A stretch of 28,034 nucleotides of DNA. Source: JACJYC01 sp964558465. Its GTDB lineage: Bacteria > Bacteroidota > Bacteroidia > Chitinophagales > Saprospiraceae. Both the position numbers and the translations under genes were made by a program. Under the pieces are notes generated by a model. That model searched no databases, was not told where the DNA came from, and saw nothing but the letters and a program-made list of their open reading frames with translations. The DNA is taken from the NCBI GenBank assembly GCA_964558465.1, contig CAZLEF010000094.1, positions 1 to 28,034 of the forward strand. Direction: 5' to 3'. Numbering within the stretch: the stretch's first letter is position 1; each line of letters begins with the position of its first letter. Positions 16,281 to 25,100 of this stretch are shown here, in pieces.

Positions 16281-18092
16281 ATGAGCAATTTTGTCGTTTC
16301 AGCCAGGAAATTTCGCCCGGTGCGTTTTGAGGAGGTTGTGGGTCAGGGGCATATTTCCCGGACACTGAAAAGCGCTTTGCAGACCGACCATCTCGCCCAC
16401 GCTTTCCTGTTTTGCGGCCCGCGCGGTGTCGGTAAAACCACCTGCGCGCGCATCCTCGCCAAAGCTTTGAACTGCCAGAGCCGCACCCCCGAATACGAGC
16501 CCTGCAATGAATGCGAATCCTGCCTGGCCTTCAACCAGAACGCCTCCTTTAACATCACTGAACTCGACGCGGCCTCCAACAACTCGGTGGAACATATCCG
16601 CGCGCTGACCGAGCAGGTCCGGTTTCAGCCGCAACAAGGCAAATATAAGGTGTTCATCATCGATGAGGTGCACATGCTCAGCCAGGCGGCCTTCAACGCC
16701 TTCCTGAAAACACTGGAAGAGCCCCCACCCTACGCGATCTTCATCCTGGCCACCACCGAAAAACACAAGATCATTCCGACCATCCTGTCGCGCTGCCAGA
16801 TCTTCGATTTCCGGCGGATCCAGATCCCTGATATGGTGGCCCACCTGGAACATATCTGCCGCCAGGAAGGCATCAAAGCGGACCCGGGCGCCCTGCACAT
16901 CATCGCGCAAAAAGCCGACGGCGCCCTGCGGGACGCCCTTTCCATCTTCGACCGGATCGTTTCCTTTTCCGGCAACCAGATCCGTTATGAGGATGTGATC
17001 GAGAACCTCAACGTACTGGATTACGACTACTATTTCCGGGTAGTGGACGCCATGCTGATGGAGGATGCCGCCCGCATCCTGTTGATCTTCGATGAGATTT
17101 TGCGAAAGGGTTTCGACGCAGAAGTTTTTATCAACGGCCTTTCGGAACACCTGCGCAACCTGCTGGTCTGCCAGGATCCGGACACAGCGGTCCTCCTTGA
17201 AGTTGGCGAAGGCATCACCGAACGGTACGCCCAGCAGGCCCTCGCCACTCCGGCCGGATTACTCCTCAGCGCCATCAACCTGAGCAACGAATGCGATCTG
17301 AACTATAAAATGGCCCGCAATAAAAGGCTGCATGTAGAACTGAGCCTGATCAAAATGGCTTACCTCCAACGGGCTTTTCACCTTGCGGAAAACGATGCAG
17401 CGCCCCTGCAGGAGGAGGAAAAAAAAACGGCTGACCTGACCGTTCAGCTCACCGAACCCGCTAAAACACCCGAAATTTCAGTCATTCCGGATCCGGAACC
17501 GGAAGAGTTGGAGGAATTGGAGGTCGAAGCGCCGGCCGGCCGGGAGTATCCCTTGCCCGACGAAATTATTGCCCGGGAGGAAGAAATCCATATCCGGGAA
17601 TCCATACAGACAGAAAAAACAATCCAGACAACCGCCGGTATGCACAGCATGTCGCTCATCAACCTGAGCGCGCTGGTAGCCGAGGCGCAGGAAGACCTCG
17701 ATATCAAATTAGCTCCGCCCGGGGAAGTGTCCCTCGATGACCTGGAAACAGCCTGGCGCGCCTATACCGATGACCTGGAAAAAGAATCTGTAAAAACCCT
17801 TCTGAACAGCGTCAAACTGGCATTGGATGATAAAACCATCCTGGCAACCGTCACCGGAAAAGTGGCAGAAAGCGCCATACGGGACGAACGCAGCCTGCTG
17901 GCTTTTTTGCGGCAATACCTGCGCCATCCTGAGCTTAACCTGCAGATCGTTCTGGAAGAAAAACAGGCAGCCGCCGCATCCAAACCCAAAAAACTGCTGA
18001 GCCCGCAGGAAAAATTCCTGGTCATGCGGGACAGCAACCCGCTCGTCCACGAACTGATCAAACGTTTTGAGTTCAAACCGGATGAAGATTAG
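16281..18092 (+). CDS. dnaX: DNA polymerase III subunits gamma/tau
   Basis: The 603-residue clamp-loader ATPase starts MSNFVVSARKFRP, the classic DnaX N-terminus. It shows Walker A GPRGVGKTT (46-54), the zinc-module cysteines Cys65, Cys75, Cys78 and Cys81, ELDAASNNSV (94-103), Walker B IIDEVHML (126-133), LEEPP (145-149) and sensor-1/arginine-finger region ILSRCQ (168-173). Domain III ends near residue 370 with LHVELSLIKMAYL. A tau-specific acidic linker and C-terminal domain follow. It loads the beta clamp and holds polymerase cores together at the fork. At residues 380-383 the gene runs through nine A (17419-17427), a candidate recoding site that would make a short gamma form. The track-length GTG start at 16194 is rejected because the promoter lies downstream of it. 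Confidence 0.96.
   Translation: MSNFVVSARKFRPVRFEEVVGQGHISRTLKSALQTDHLAHAFLFCGPRGVGKTTCARILAKALNCQSRTPEYEPCNECESCLAFNQNASFNITELDAASNNSVEHIRALTEQVRFQPQQGKYKVFIIDEVHMLSQAAFNAFLKTLEEPPPYAIFILATTEKHKIIPTILSRCQIFDFRRIQIPDMVAHLEHICRQEGIKADPGALHIIAQKADGALRDALSIFDRIVSFSGNQIRYEDVIENLNVLDYDYYFRVVDAMLMEDAARILLIFDEILRKGFDAEVFINGLSEHLRNLLVCQDPDTAVLLEVGEGITERYAQQALATPAGLLLSAINLSNECDLNYKMARNKRLHVELSLIKMAYLQRAFHLAENDAAPLQEEEKKTADLTVQLTEPAKTPEISVIPDPEPEELEELEVEAPAGREYPLPDEIIAREEEIHIRESIQTEKTIQTTAGMHSMSLINLSALVAEAQEDLDIKLAPPGEVSLDDLETAWRAYTDDLEKESVKTLLNSVKLALDDKTILATVTGKVAESAIRDERSLLAFLRQYLRHPELNLQIVLEEKQAAAASKPKKLLSPQEKFLVMRDSNPLVHELIKRFEFKPDED
17410..17434 (+). promoter_or_regulatory. Candidate programmed frameshift/slippage site in dnaX
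   Basis: A run of nine A (17419-17427) in the zero frame reads GAA AAA AAA ACG, containing the slippery heptamer A-AAA-AAA. A -1 shift, or a transcript with one extra A, reads AAC GGC TGA and stops at 17432-17434, giving a 384-residue product. A transcript lacking one A stops at 17437-17439 instead. A purine-rich AGGAGGAGG (17410-17418) abuts the run, like the Shine-Dalgarno-type stimulator of E. coli dnaX. A small stem GCTGA/TCAGC (17430-17434/17444-17448) lies downstream. Confidence 0.6.
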
Positions 18093-18158
18093 CACCCTGT
18101 TCCGCCCGGAATCGCAACCCTGCAGACAACCGTTTCTCAACCAAGTTGACGCCAAACT

Positions 18159-18212
18159 GTTTATGAATAAACCTGTCTGGTCATCCAGCTAAAAAAACAA
18201 GTGTTTATGAAT
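18159..18212. promoter_or_regulatory. Small palindrome and direct repeat before the Crp/Fnr gene
   Basis: GTTTAT-GA-ATAAAC (18159-18172) is a 6-bp perfect inverted repeat. Its first ten bases, GTTTATGAAT, recur exactly at 18203-18212 across the start codon of the Crp/Fnr-type gene. A symmetric site of this size is compatible with a Crp/Fnr dimer operator for autoregulation, but the half-site is not the classical TGTGA or TTGAT, so the reading is speculative. Confidence 0.35.
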
Positions 18213-18902
18213 GGAAATCAGTCCCTTTGGTACCTTGAGAATATAGATGTTTCCGGCCTTTTCTGCCCGAAGAAAATTGGCCGGGGGGATATGGATAAAC
18301 ACGCGCACAAAAATTACAAACGAGGAGAATACATTTATCTGCCCAACGAACACGCCGACCGGGTCTATTTCCTGACCGAAGGCCGGGTGAAAATCGGAAG
18401 TTACGGCGAATCCGGCAAAGAGATCACCAAAGCCATTCTCAATTCAGGCGAAGTGTTTGGCGAGCTCTCCCTGATCGGCGAAGATACCCGCCGGGACTTT
18501 GCATTCGCCATGGAAGAAACGCAGGTCTGCATCATGACCGTGGCCGAAATGAAGGCCCTGATGCGCGATCACAGCGCCATTAACCTTTTCCTGCTCAAGA
18601 TCATGGGTTCCCGCATGCTGGAAATGGAGCAAAGGCTGGAATCCCTCGTTTTTAAGGATTCCCGCACCCGCATCATTGAATTCATCTTGCAGATGGGCCT
18701 GAAAAAAGGCCAGCGGGTAGGTTTTGAACGGGTAATCCGCAAATTTCTCACCCACCAGGAAATCGCCAACCTCACCGCCACCTCCCGGCAAACCGTCACC
18801 ACCGTGCTGAATGACCTGAGAACCAAAAAAATATTAACTTTCGACCGCCGGAGGCTGCTGATACGGGATATGGATAAACTGGCGGAGGAGATGGCTGTTT
18901 AA
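18207..18902 (+). CDS. Crp/Fnr-family transcriptional regulator
   Basis: A 231-residue regulator with an N-terminal cyclic-nucleotide-binding-like beta roll (about 35-125; YKRGEYIYLPNEHADRVYFLTEGRVKI and GEVFGELSLIGED) and a C-terminal winged helix (about 150-225; LTHQEIANLTATSRQTVTTVLNDLRTKKIL). The segment between them (MEQRLESLVFKDSRTRIIEFI) is the dimer helix. No N-terminal cysteine cluster of the FNR type is present, only Cys20, so oxygen sensing by a 4Fe-4S cluster is unlikely; the arginine needed for cAMP binding in true CRP is not obvious. The effector is unknown. The ATG at 18207 is preferred to the GTG at 18201. A helicase-nuclease gene follows after 12 nt, so the two are probably one operon. 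Confidence 0.92.
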   Translation: MNGNQSLWYLENIDVSGLFCPKKIGRGDMDKHAHKNYKRGEYIYLPNEHADRVYFLTEGRVKIGSYGESGKEITKAILNSGEVFGELSLIGEDTRRDFAFAMEETQVCIMTVAEMKALMRDHSAINLFLLKIMGSRMLEMEQRLESLVFKDSRTRIIEFILQMGLKKGQRVGFERVIRKFLTHQEIANLTATSRQTVTTVLNDLRTKKILTFDRRRLLIRDMDKLAEEMAV

Positions 18903-18914
18903 TGGTTTGTCCGA

Positions 18915-21900
18915 ATGGCCGGTCAGGAACATAAAAATATACACCAATACAACGCGGCTTTTTTGCGGGAACTGCAACGGCTGAATCCCGCTCAAATGGA
19001 AGCCGTCGGCCAGATCGAAGGCCCGGTATTGGTATTGGCCGGCCCGGGTACCGGCAAGACTCACCTGCTCAGCGCCCGCATCGGCCGCATTTTGTCTGAA
19101 ACGGATACCCAGGCTCAAAACATCCTTTGCCTTACTTTCACCGATGCCGGGGTGCAGGCCATGCGCCGACGCCTCCTGGAACTGATCGGCCCAGAAGCCC
19201 GCCGTGTACATATTTATACCTTTCATTCCTTTTGCAACCGGGTGATCCAGGACAATCTGGAGTACTTCGGCCGGCGCGACCTCGAACCGCTTACCGAACT
19301 GGAACAAGTAGAGATCATCCGTAAACTCATCGACGACCTTCCTTTTGACCATCCGCTGAAATGGGGTAAAAGCGACGCCTATTTTTACGAACGCCACCTG
19401 ATGGACCTTTTCCAACGGATGAAAACGGAAAACTGGATACCCGAATTCATCCGCCGGCAAATTGAAGTCTACCTCGACGACCTGCCCAACCGGAAGGAAT
19501 TTGTTTACCAGGTCAACAGAGGTTTGATCAAAAAAGGCGATCCGAAACAGGCGCTCCGGGACAAAGCCCGGGAGAACATGGAAAAACTGGCCGCCGGCGC
19601 TGAATTATTCCCCGGCTATCAGAAAGCCATGCGCGAAATGCGCCGTTACGATTACGACGATATGATCCTCTGGGTGCTGGACGCGTTTCGCAACAACGAA
19701 GCCATCCTCCGCAATTACCAGGAGCAATACCTTTATTTGCTGGTGGATGAATACCAGGACACCAACGGCGCTCAAAACGAAATTATCCGCAACCTGGTCA
19801 GTTACTGGGATGCCCCCAATATTTTTATTGTGGGCGACGACGACCAGTCCATCTACGAATTTCAGGGCGCCCGTCTGAAAAACCTGGTTGATTTTTATCA
19901 GTTGTACCGGCAGGACCTCAAACTGGTCTTGCTGACGCAAAACTACCGCTCCTCCCAGAGCATTCTGGATGTTTCATCCACCCTGATCCGGAACAACGAA
20001 AAACGAATCGTCAACCAACTTGGCGATACCCCCCTGGACAAACGGCTGGTATCCGGCCATCCGGCCCACCTTCCGGCTGTAGCGCCCCATATCGCAGTTT
20101 ACCCCGACCGGCTGCACGAACAAACCGATATCGCCCTGCGCATACAAGCCCTGATCCGGTCGGGTGAACCCCCGGAAGAGATTGCTGTAATTTTTGCCAA
20201 ACACCGGCAGGGCGCCGGATTGGCCGCTTTGCTGGGCAAAATGAATATCCCCTATTATGCCCGACGGCACAACAGTACCCTGGACCTGCCCATCATCCAG
20301 AACCTGCGCCTTTTGCTGGAATACCTGCAACACGAGCGGCAGCAATCAGGCCAGGGGGAATTCCTGATTTTCAGACTGTTGCATGCTGCTTTTTTCAGGC
20401 TCCCGGCGAAAGACCTGGCGATGCTGGGCATCCGGATCGCTTCGATCCCATACGACAGGCGGCCGACCTGGCGAATGGCGCTCGACCAACCGGCATTGCT
20501 GGAGGGGTTGGATGCCAACCTGGCGCAAACCGGCCTGCTGCTGAATGAACTGATCGCCGAAGCCGGCAACCTTTCCCTGCCCGAGTGGCTGGAAAAAACG
20601 ATCAATCGCAGCGGTTTGCTGGCCTTTGTACTGGAACATCCCGAAAAAAACCGGCTGCTTGCCGGGGTGAAAACCTTTTGCGATTTTGTACTGGATGAGG
20701 CTTATAAAAATCCAAGGATAAACCTGCAGCGATTGCTTGAACTGCTGGAACGGATGGATGCCAACCGGATCATCCTGGAATACCACCCGCATTCAGACCA
20801 AAAAGGGGTACAACTTCTGACCGCCCACAGCGCCAAAGGCCTTGAATTCCGGCATGTCTTTGTGATCGACTGCTGCGCGGAACAATGGGAACCCGGCGCT
20901 TCGGGGGCAGCTTACCAATTTAGTTTCCCCGATACCCTTACTTTTTCCGGGGAAGAAGACGCCATGGAAGCCCGGCGCCGTTTATTTTATGTAGCAATGA
21001 CACGGGCAAAAACCCAACTCAGAATTTCCCATAGCCTTGCGGATGCGACCGGAAAACCTTTGCAACCCGCCTTGTTCATTCACGAGGTACAGCTTGAAGC
21101 CGCTATCCGGGAAGAACAGATTTCCTTGAAAGCTGAACAATTGGAGGAAGCCTCCCGGCTTCTGCTGACCGCCCCTCTGCCCCCTACCCTGCCTGACCGG
21201 GAACTGATTGACCGGTTGCTGGAAAATTTCACCCTGAATATTTCTGCTTTAAACCGTTATTTGACCTGCCCGCTCAGTTTTTATTACGAAAATGTGCTCC
21301 AGGCGCCGGTTTTCCAGAGTGAGGCGGCCAGTTACGGTATTTCCATGCACTACGCGTTGCAGCGATTTTTTGAACGCACGGTCGCTTCAAGGGGAAATAT
21401 CTTCCCGCCGGCAACGGAATTGACCTCCTTTTTTCAACAGGACATGGAGCGGCAAAAAGCGCTTTTTTCAAAACAGGGTTTTACCCGCCGCCTGGAGATG
21501 GGCAAACAACATCTGAGCAGTTATTACCGCCAGAAATACGGCGAATGGACCAAAAAAGTCCGGCTGGAATTGCATATCCGCAATACCGAAGTGGACGGCG
21601 TACCCATCAGCGGCGCCCTCGACAAACTGGAAGCCATCGACGACCGGCACTGGCGTCTGGTAGACTATAAAACCGGCAGCCTGGATGAAAACAAACTCAG
21701 GCGGCCGGGCGGCAAATTGCCCTATGGCGGCAATTATTGGCGGCAACTGGTATTTTACAAGTTGTTGTACGAAAGCTACGACCGGTCTGGCAAAACCATC
21801 TCCAACGCTTGTATCGAATACCTGGAACCCGATAAACAAGGCCGGTTTCCGGGTAAAGAAATCACCTTTGAACCCGAAGACACCCATTTTATGCGCAAGC

Positions 21901-22046
21901 TGATCGCCGAAACCTACCTAAAGATCCGCAACCAGGAATTCTACGAGGGTTGCGGGCAATCCACCTGCCCCTGGTGTAATTTCATCCGGCTCAACGCGCC
22001 TGTTGACAGTTTCAGGAATACGGATATCGAGGCGCTGGATGACTGA
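18915..22046 (+). CDS. UvrD/Rep-like superfamily 1A helicase fused to PD-(D/E)XK Fe-S nuclease
   Basis: A 1043-residue helicase-nuclease. Helicase motifs in order: Q motif LNPAQ (23-27), Walker A AGPGTGKTH (42-50), motif Ia CLTFTDAGV (72-80), motif II VDEYQDTN (about 277-284), motif III VGDDDQSIYEFQGA (306-319), motif IV QNYRSS (about 342), motif V TAHSAKGLEF (about 635) and motif VI FYVAMTRAK (about 691). The C-terminal RecB/AddB-type nuclease has GISMHYALQ, Asp903 in GALDKLE and VDYKTG (916-921; Asp917, Lys919). Cys785 in LTCP with Cys1013, Cys1018 and Cys1021 (CGQSTCPWC) forms the iron-sulfur staple pattern of AddB-like nucleases. It likely unwinds and trims DNA ends in repair. No AddA or AddB partner lies adjacent, so it may act alone. 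It is probably expressed with the upstream regulator. Confidence 0.93.
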   Translation: MAGQEHKNIHQYNAAFLRELQRLNPAQMEAVGQIEGPVLVLAGPGTGKTHLLSARIGRILSETDTQAQNILCLTFTDAGVQAMRRRLLELIGPEARRVHIYTFHSFCNRVIQDNLEYFGRRDLEPLTELEQVEIIRKLIDDLPFDHPLKWGKSDAYFYERHLMDLFQRMKTENWIPEFIRRQIEVYLDDLPNRKEFVYQVNRGLIKKGDPKQALRDKARENMEKLAAGAELFPGYQKAMREMRRYDYDDMILWVLDAFRNNEAILRNYQEQYLYLLVDEYQDTNGAQNEIIRNLVSYWDAPNIFIVGDDDQSIYEFQGARLKNLVDFYQLYRQDLKLVLLTQNYRSSQSILDVSSTLIRNNEKRIVNQLGDTPLDKRLVSGHPAHLPAVAPHIAVYPDRLHEQTDIALRIQALIRSGEPPEEIAVIFAKHRQGAGLAALLGKMNIPYYARRHNSTLDLPIIQNLRLLLEYLQHERQQSGQGEFLIFRLLHAAFFRLPAKDLAMLGIRIASIPYDRRPTWRMALDQPALLEGLDANLAQTGLLLNELIAEAGNLSLPEWLEKTINRSGLLAFVLEHPEKNRLLAGVKTFCDFVLDEAYKNPRINLQRLLELLERMDANRIILEYHPHSDQKGVQLLTAHSAKGLEFRHVFVIDCCAEQWEPGASGAAYQFSFPDTLTFSGEEDAMEARRRLFYVAMTRAKTQLRISHSLADATGKPLQPALFIHEVQLEAAIREEQISLKAEQLEEASRLLLTAPLPPTLPDRELIDRLLENFTLNISALNRYLTCPLSFYYENVLQAPVFQSEAASYGISMHYALQRFFERTVASRGNIFPPATELTSFFQQDMERQKALFSKQGFTRRLEMGKQHLSSYYRQKYGEWTKKVRLELHIRNTEVDGVPISGALDKLEAIDDRHWRLVDYKTGSLDENKLRRPGGKLPYGGNYWRQLVFYKLLYESYDRSGKTISNACIEYLEPDKQGRFPGKEITFEPEDTHFMRKLIAETYLKIRNQEFYEGCGQSTCPWCNFIRLNAPVDSFRNTDIEALDD

Positions 22047-22056
22047 TACCTCCGGC

Positions 22057-22092
22057 AAAAAAAAGAACGGATCCCGGGGGATGGATCCGTTC
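22057..22092 (-). terminator. Intrinsic terminator of the HYR-repeat protein gene
   Basis: GAACGGATCC (22065-22074) and GGATCCGTTC (22083-22092) form a perfect 10-bp stem with an 8-nt loop. On the minus strand the stem is followed directly by eight T (22057-22064), a standard rho-independent terminator for the minus-strand gene that ends at 22161. Confidence 0.88.
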
Positions 22093-22122
22093 ATGAAAGA
22101 ATTGATTGTACGATTTACTGAA

Positions 22123-22150
22123 AAGTTAGCCGGCCGAAACCGGCTAACTT
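22123..22150. terminator. Bidirectional hairpin between convergent genes
   Basis: AAGTTAGCCGG (22123-22133) pairs perfectly with CCGGCTAACTT (22140-22150) around CCGAAA. It lies between the helicase stop (22046) and the HYR-protein stop (22161). Minus-strand RNA leaves the stem into four T; plus-strand RNA leaves it into a weak T-rich tail. It is probably shared by the two convergent genes and acts in tandem with the stronger hairpin at 22057-22092. Confidence 0.7.
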
Positions 22151-22160
22151 CCGTATTTTA

Positions 22161-25100
22161 TCAATTGCGCACAATCACTAAAGGTTTGGCAACCGGTGGT
22201 AAACCTTCTACGGTCAACCGGATCAGATACGTGCCGTTGATCAATTCCGACAGATCCAGTTCGATGGATGATTCCGGCATTTCCTGATAACGGATCGTCC
22301 TGACCGGTTTTCCAAAAATATCGATCACTTCCAGTTTTCCGGAAAGACCGGAATACGAGGTTGCGTCCACATTGACCAACCTGGAAGCAGGGTTCGGGTA
22401 CAGGTCAAAATGTCCGGATCCCGTTTCCACGATATTTCCGCCTGGATTGCCTTGTCCGGCGCCCGGACCATTCTGGTTCTTTATACATCCCATGCTGATG
22501 TAACAAACCTTTGTACAACCGTTCGCATCGGTGATGGTCACCTCAAAATTCAGGGTGGTGAACCCGGCAGTGAACCGGATGGTCTTGGTTCCCTGGCCGT
22601 CGGTGATGAACCCATCGCAATCGACCATCTCCCAATGATAGGTATAAGGCGCCTGGCCTCCCTGCACATTAACGGTAAGTTTGTTGTTTTTCGATCCGCA
22701 TTTTACAACCCCAGGTTGCGTAAAACTGCAGGTCAATTCATAATCAATTACCGTAATGATCTGGGTTGCCTGATCCGAATTTCCGCATACATCCTTGGCT
22801 GTCCAGGTTCTGACCAACAAATATCCGTTCGCATTCGGCCAGGTTTGCTCGTTAAGCGTTACGGTAGCCGGGCCGCAATCATCGATCACATCAATTTCCG
22901 GAGCGGACGGGATCGGTTCGTCGCAATAAACCGTCACGTTCGGCGGAATATTGAGCATGGTCGGCGCCGTATCGTCCACAAATTCGACGATCAGTTCGAG
23001 TTTTCCGACATTGCCGCAAGCATCGGTCGCCGTCCAGGTATAAAGATAACTGACCAGATAACCGGTTGCTTTGCAGTTGCCTGCCGCAATCATACTGATT
23101 TGAAGCGCCGGCTGAATGTTTCCGGCACAACCATCCGCCACGCCTACGGCCTGATCGCCAAATGTGGGTAGGATATCAGGGAATGACGGCGCCTGATCGC
23201 AAGTCAGCGTCACTTTGCTGCCAGAGGCCAGCCCAACCAAATCCGGATGATTGAATTGCAGCACCAAAGGTGCATTCGGATCCAGATTGTAATACCGGAT
23301 CGCCTCAGTTACATTCCCGCAGGCGTCGGTCGCTTTCCAGCTTCTTTGGAGTACCGGACCGCAAGGCCCGTTCAAAGTCGTTTCGGCAAAAGTCACCGGT
23401 ACGGCCGTCCCCGTACATTCATCCAGGGCAGTAACCACCGGCGCAGGGCCCGGGTCGCCGCATCCGTCTTCCGGCACACCCGTTAAAACAGGACCGGTGA
23501 AGTCTTCAATATGGACCTTCTGAATGAATTCAGTGACGTTCCCGCAGTTGTCGGTGGCCGTCAGTTTGCGCATCAGGGGCTGTCCGCCTGTATGGCATAT
23601 ATTGGCCGGCGTATTCAAATCTTCAACCGTGATCGAAGCAATTCCGCTGCATTCGTCCACCGCTTCTGGTATGCCGATGGATTCGCTGCAGGAAATCGTA
23701 ATCTCCGGTTCTGTGTTGATGAATTCCGGACCTGCGGTGTCCACCACCCTGATGGTTAATTCATAGACGGTTTCATTGCCGCAAACGTCGGATGCGGTGA
23801 TTTTAACGCCAACCAGGTACAGATACCCATCGGCCGCACAATTGCCTTCGTCCAACAAAGTGACCTCCAATTCGGGATCATTGGTTACAGTGCAATTGTC
23901 ATCCAGAACGATCAGCGATTCAATATCCGGCAGCCCCCATTCGGCGCCGCACAGGGCTTCGATGGTACCCTCATCTCCGTTGTTCAATCCGGATAAACCA
24001 GGATAATCAATGGAAACTCCAGGGCCTTCGTCATCGTTCATCACGATGGTCTGTGAAGCAGTGGTCGTATTGCCGCACCCGTCCTTTGCCGTCCAGGTCC
24101 GGATCACATACTTGGCGCCGTTTCCGCATTGCTGGGGCGGCGACTGGCTGAACTTGACAGAAGTCGCATCACAATCGTCTGTGGCGGTCACATGCGGCGG
24201 AGGCGGCAAATTCGTAACGCAGGCGTCGGCGGGCACCCCATGCAAAACCGGCGGTGTGTTGTCCACAAATTTGAAATGCAGCGTCAGCTGGGAACTGTTT
24301 CCACAGGCGTCTGTTCCCGTCCAGGTGCCTGTTATTCCGTACAGGTAACCTGTTTCGGCGCAGTTCTCATATTCCTCTTTTTCGTAGGTATAGACAACAT
24401 GTACTTCGTCCAGGCATTCATCCCAGCCAATGACCTCATAACCGGTATAGAACCGCACCTGGTCAAGCCCGCTGCAATTCAGGTAAACGGTCTGGCCATC
24501 CTGATACTGCATCAGGTTTTGATCCACAAAATACAGGACCGGCGGCGTGTTGTCGGTGTAATGGACGTACTGGATAACCGAAATCTGGTTGTTGCAATCG
24601 TCAATAGCCGTGAACTTACGGGCTATGGTATAATCACCGTAACAATCGCCCGGAATGACGGTTTCCTCCAACGTGATCCGCACATCGGAACATGCGTCCT
24701 GGGCTTCGGCGTAACCCAGATCCGGGGTTTCGCCACAATTTGCGTGAATATCGGGCGGTATCAGGGTAAATACCGGCGGTTGCGTATCGACAATCTTCAT
24801 GTAGATGAGGAATTGCGATGTGTTGCCGCAGGCGTCCGTAACCGTCCACAGACATTTCCAGATGCTCAGGAAGTCTGAAACGCCGCATATGCCTTCTTCA
24901 ACCAGCACATCTTCAAAGGTCACCGTATAATCTGAACAGGCGTCCGCAACCGTAATATCGTCGACACCCATGGTAAACGGATTCCAGTTCGGATCCAGGT
25001 TATTGCACTCAACCAAAATCGTCTGACCATTCTGGGCCGGGAAGTTTGGCGTAATCACCGGCGCTTCGGTGTCGATGATGTACGTGTAAACCTGTGTACA

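Noticed and set aside
16299..17150. A 283-codon open frame on the minus strand opposite dnaX
   Set aside because: It lies opposite the most conserved part of DnaX and has no motif of its own.
15005..22046. A defence island formed by the DUF4143 ATPase and the helicase-nuclease
   Set aside because: The two genes are separated by the housekeeping dnaX gene, they do not form an operon, and no methylase, toxin, Cas or other defence component is present.
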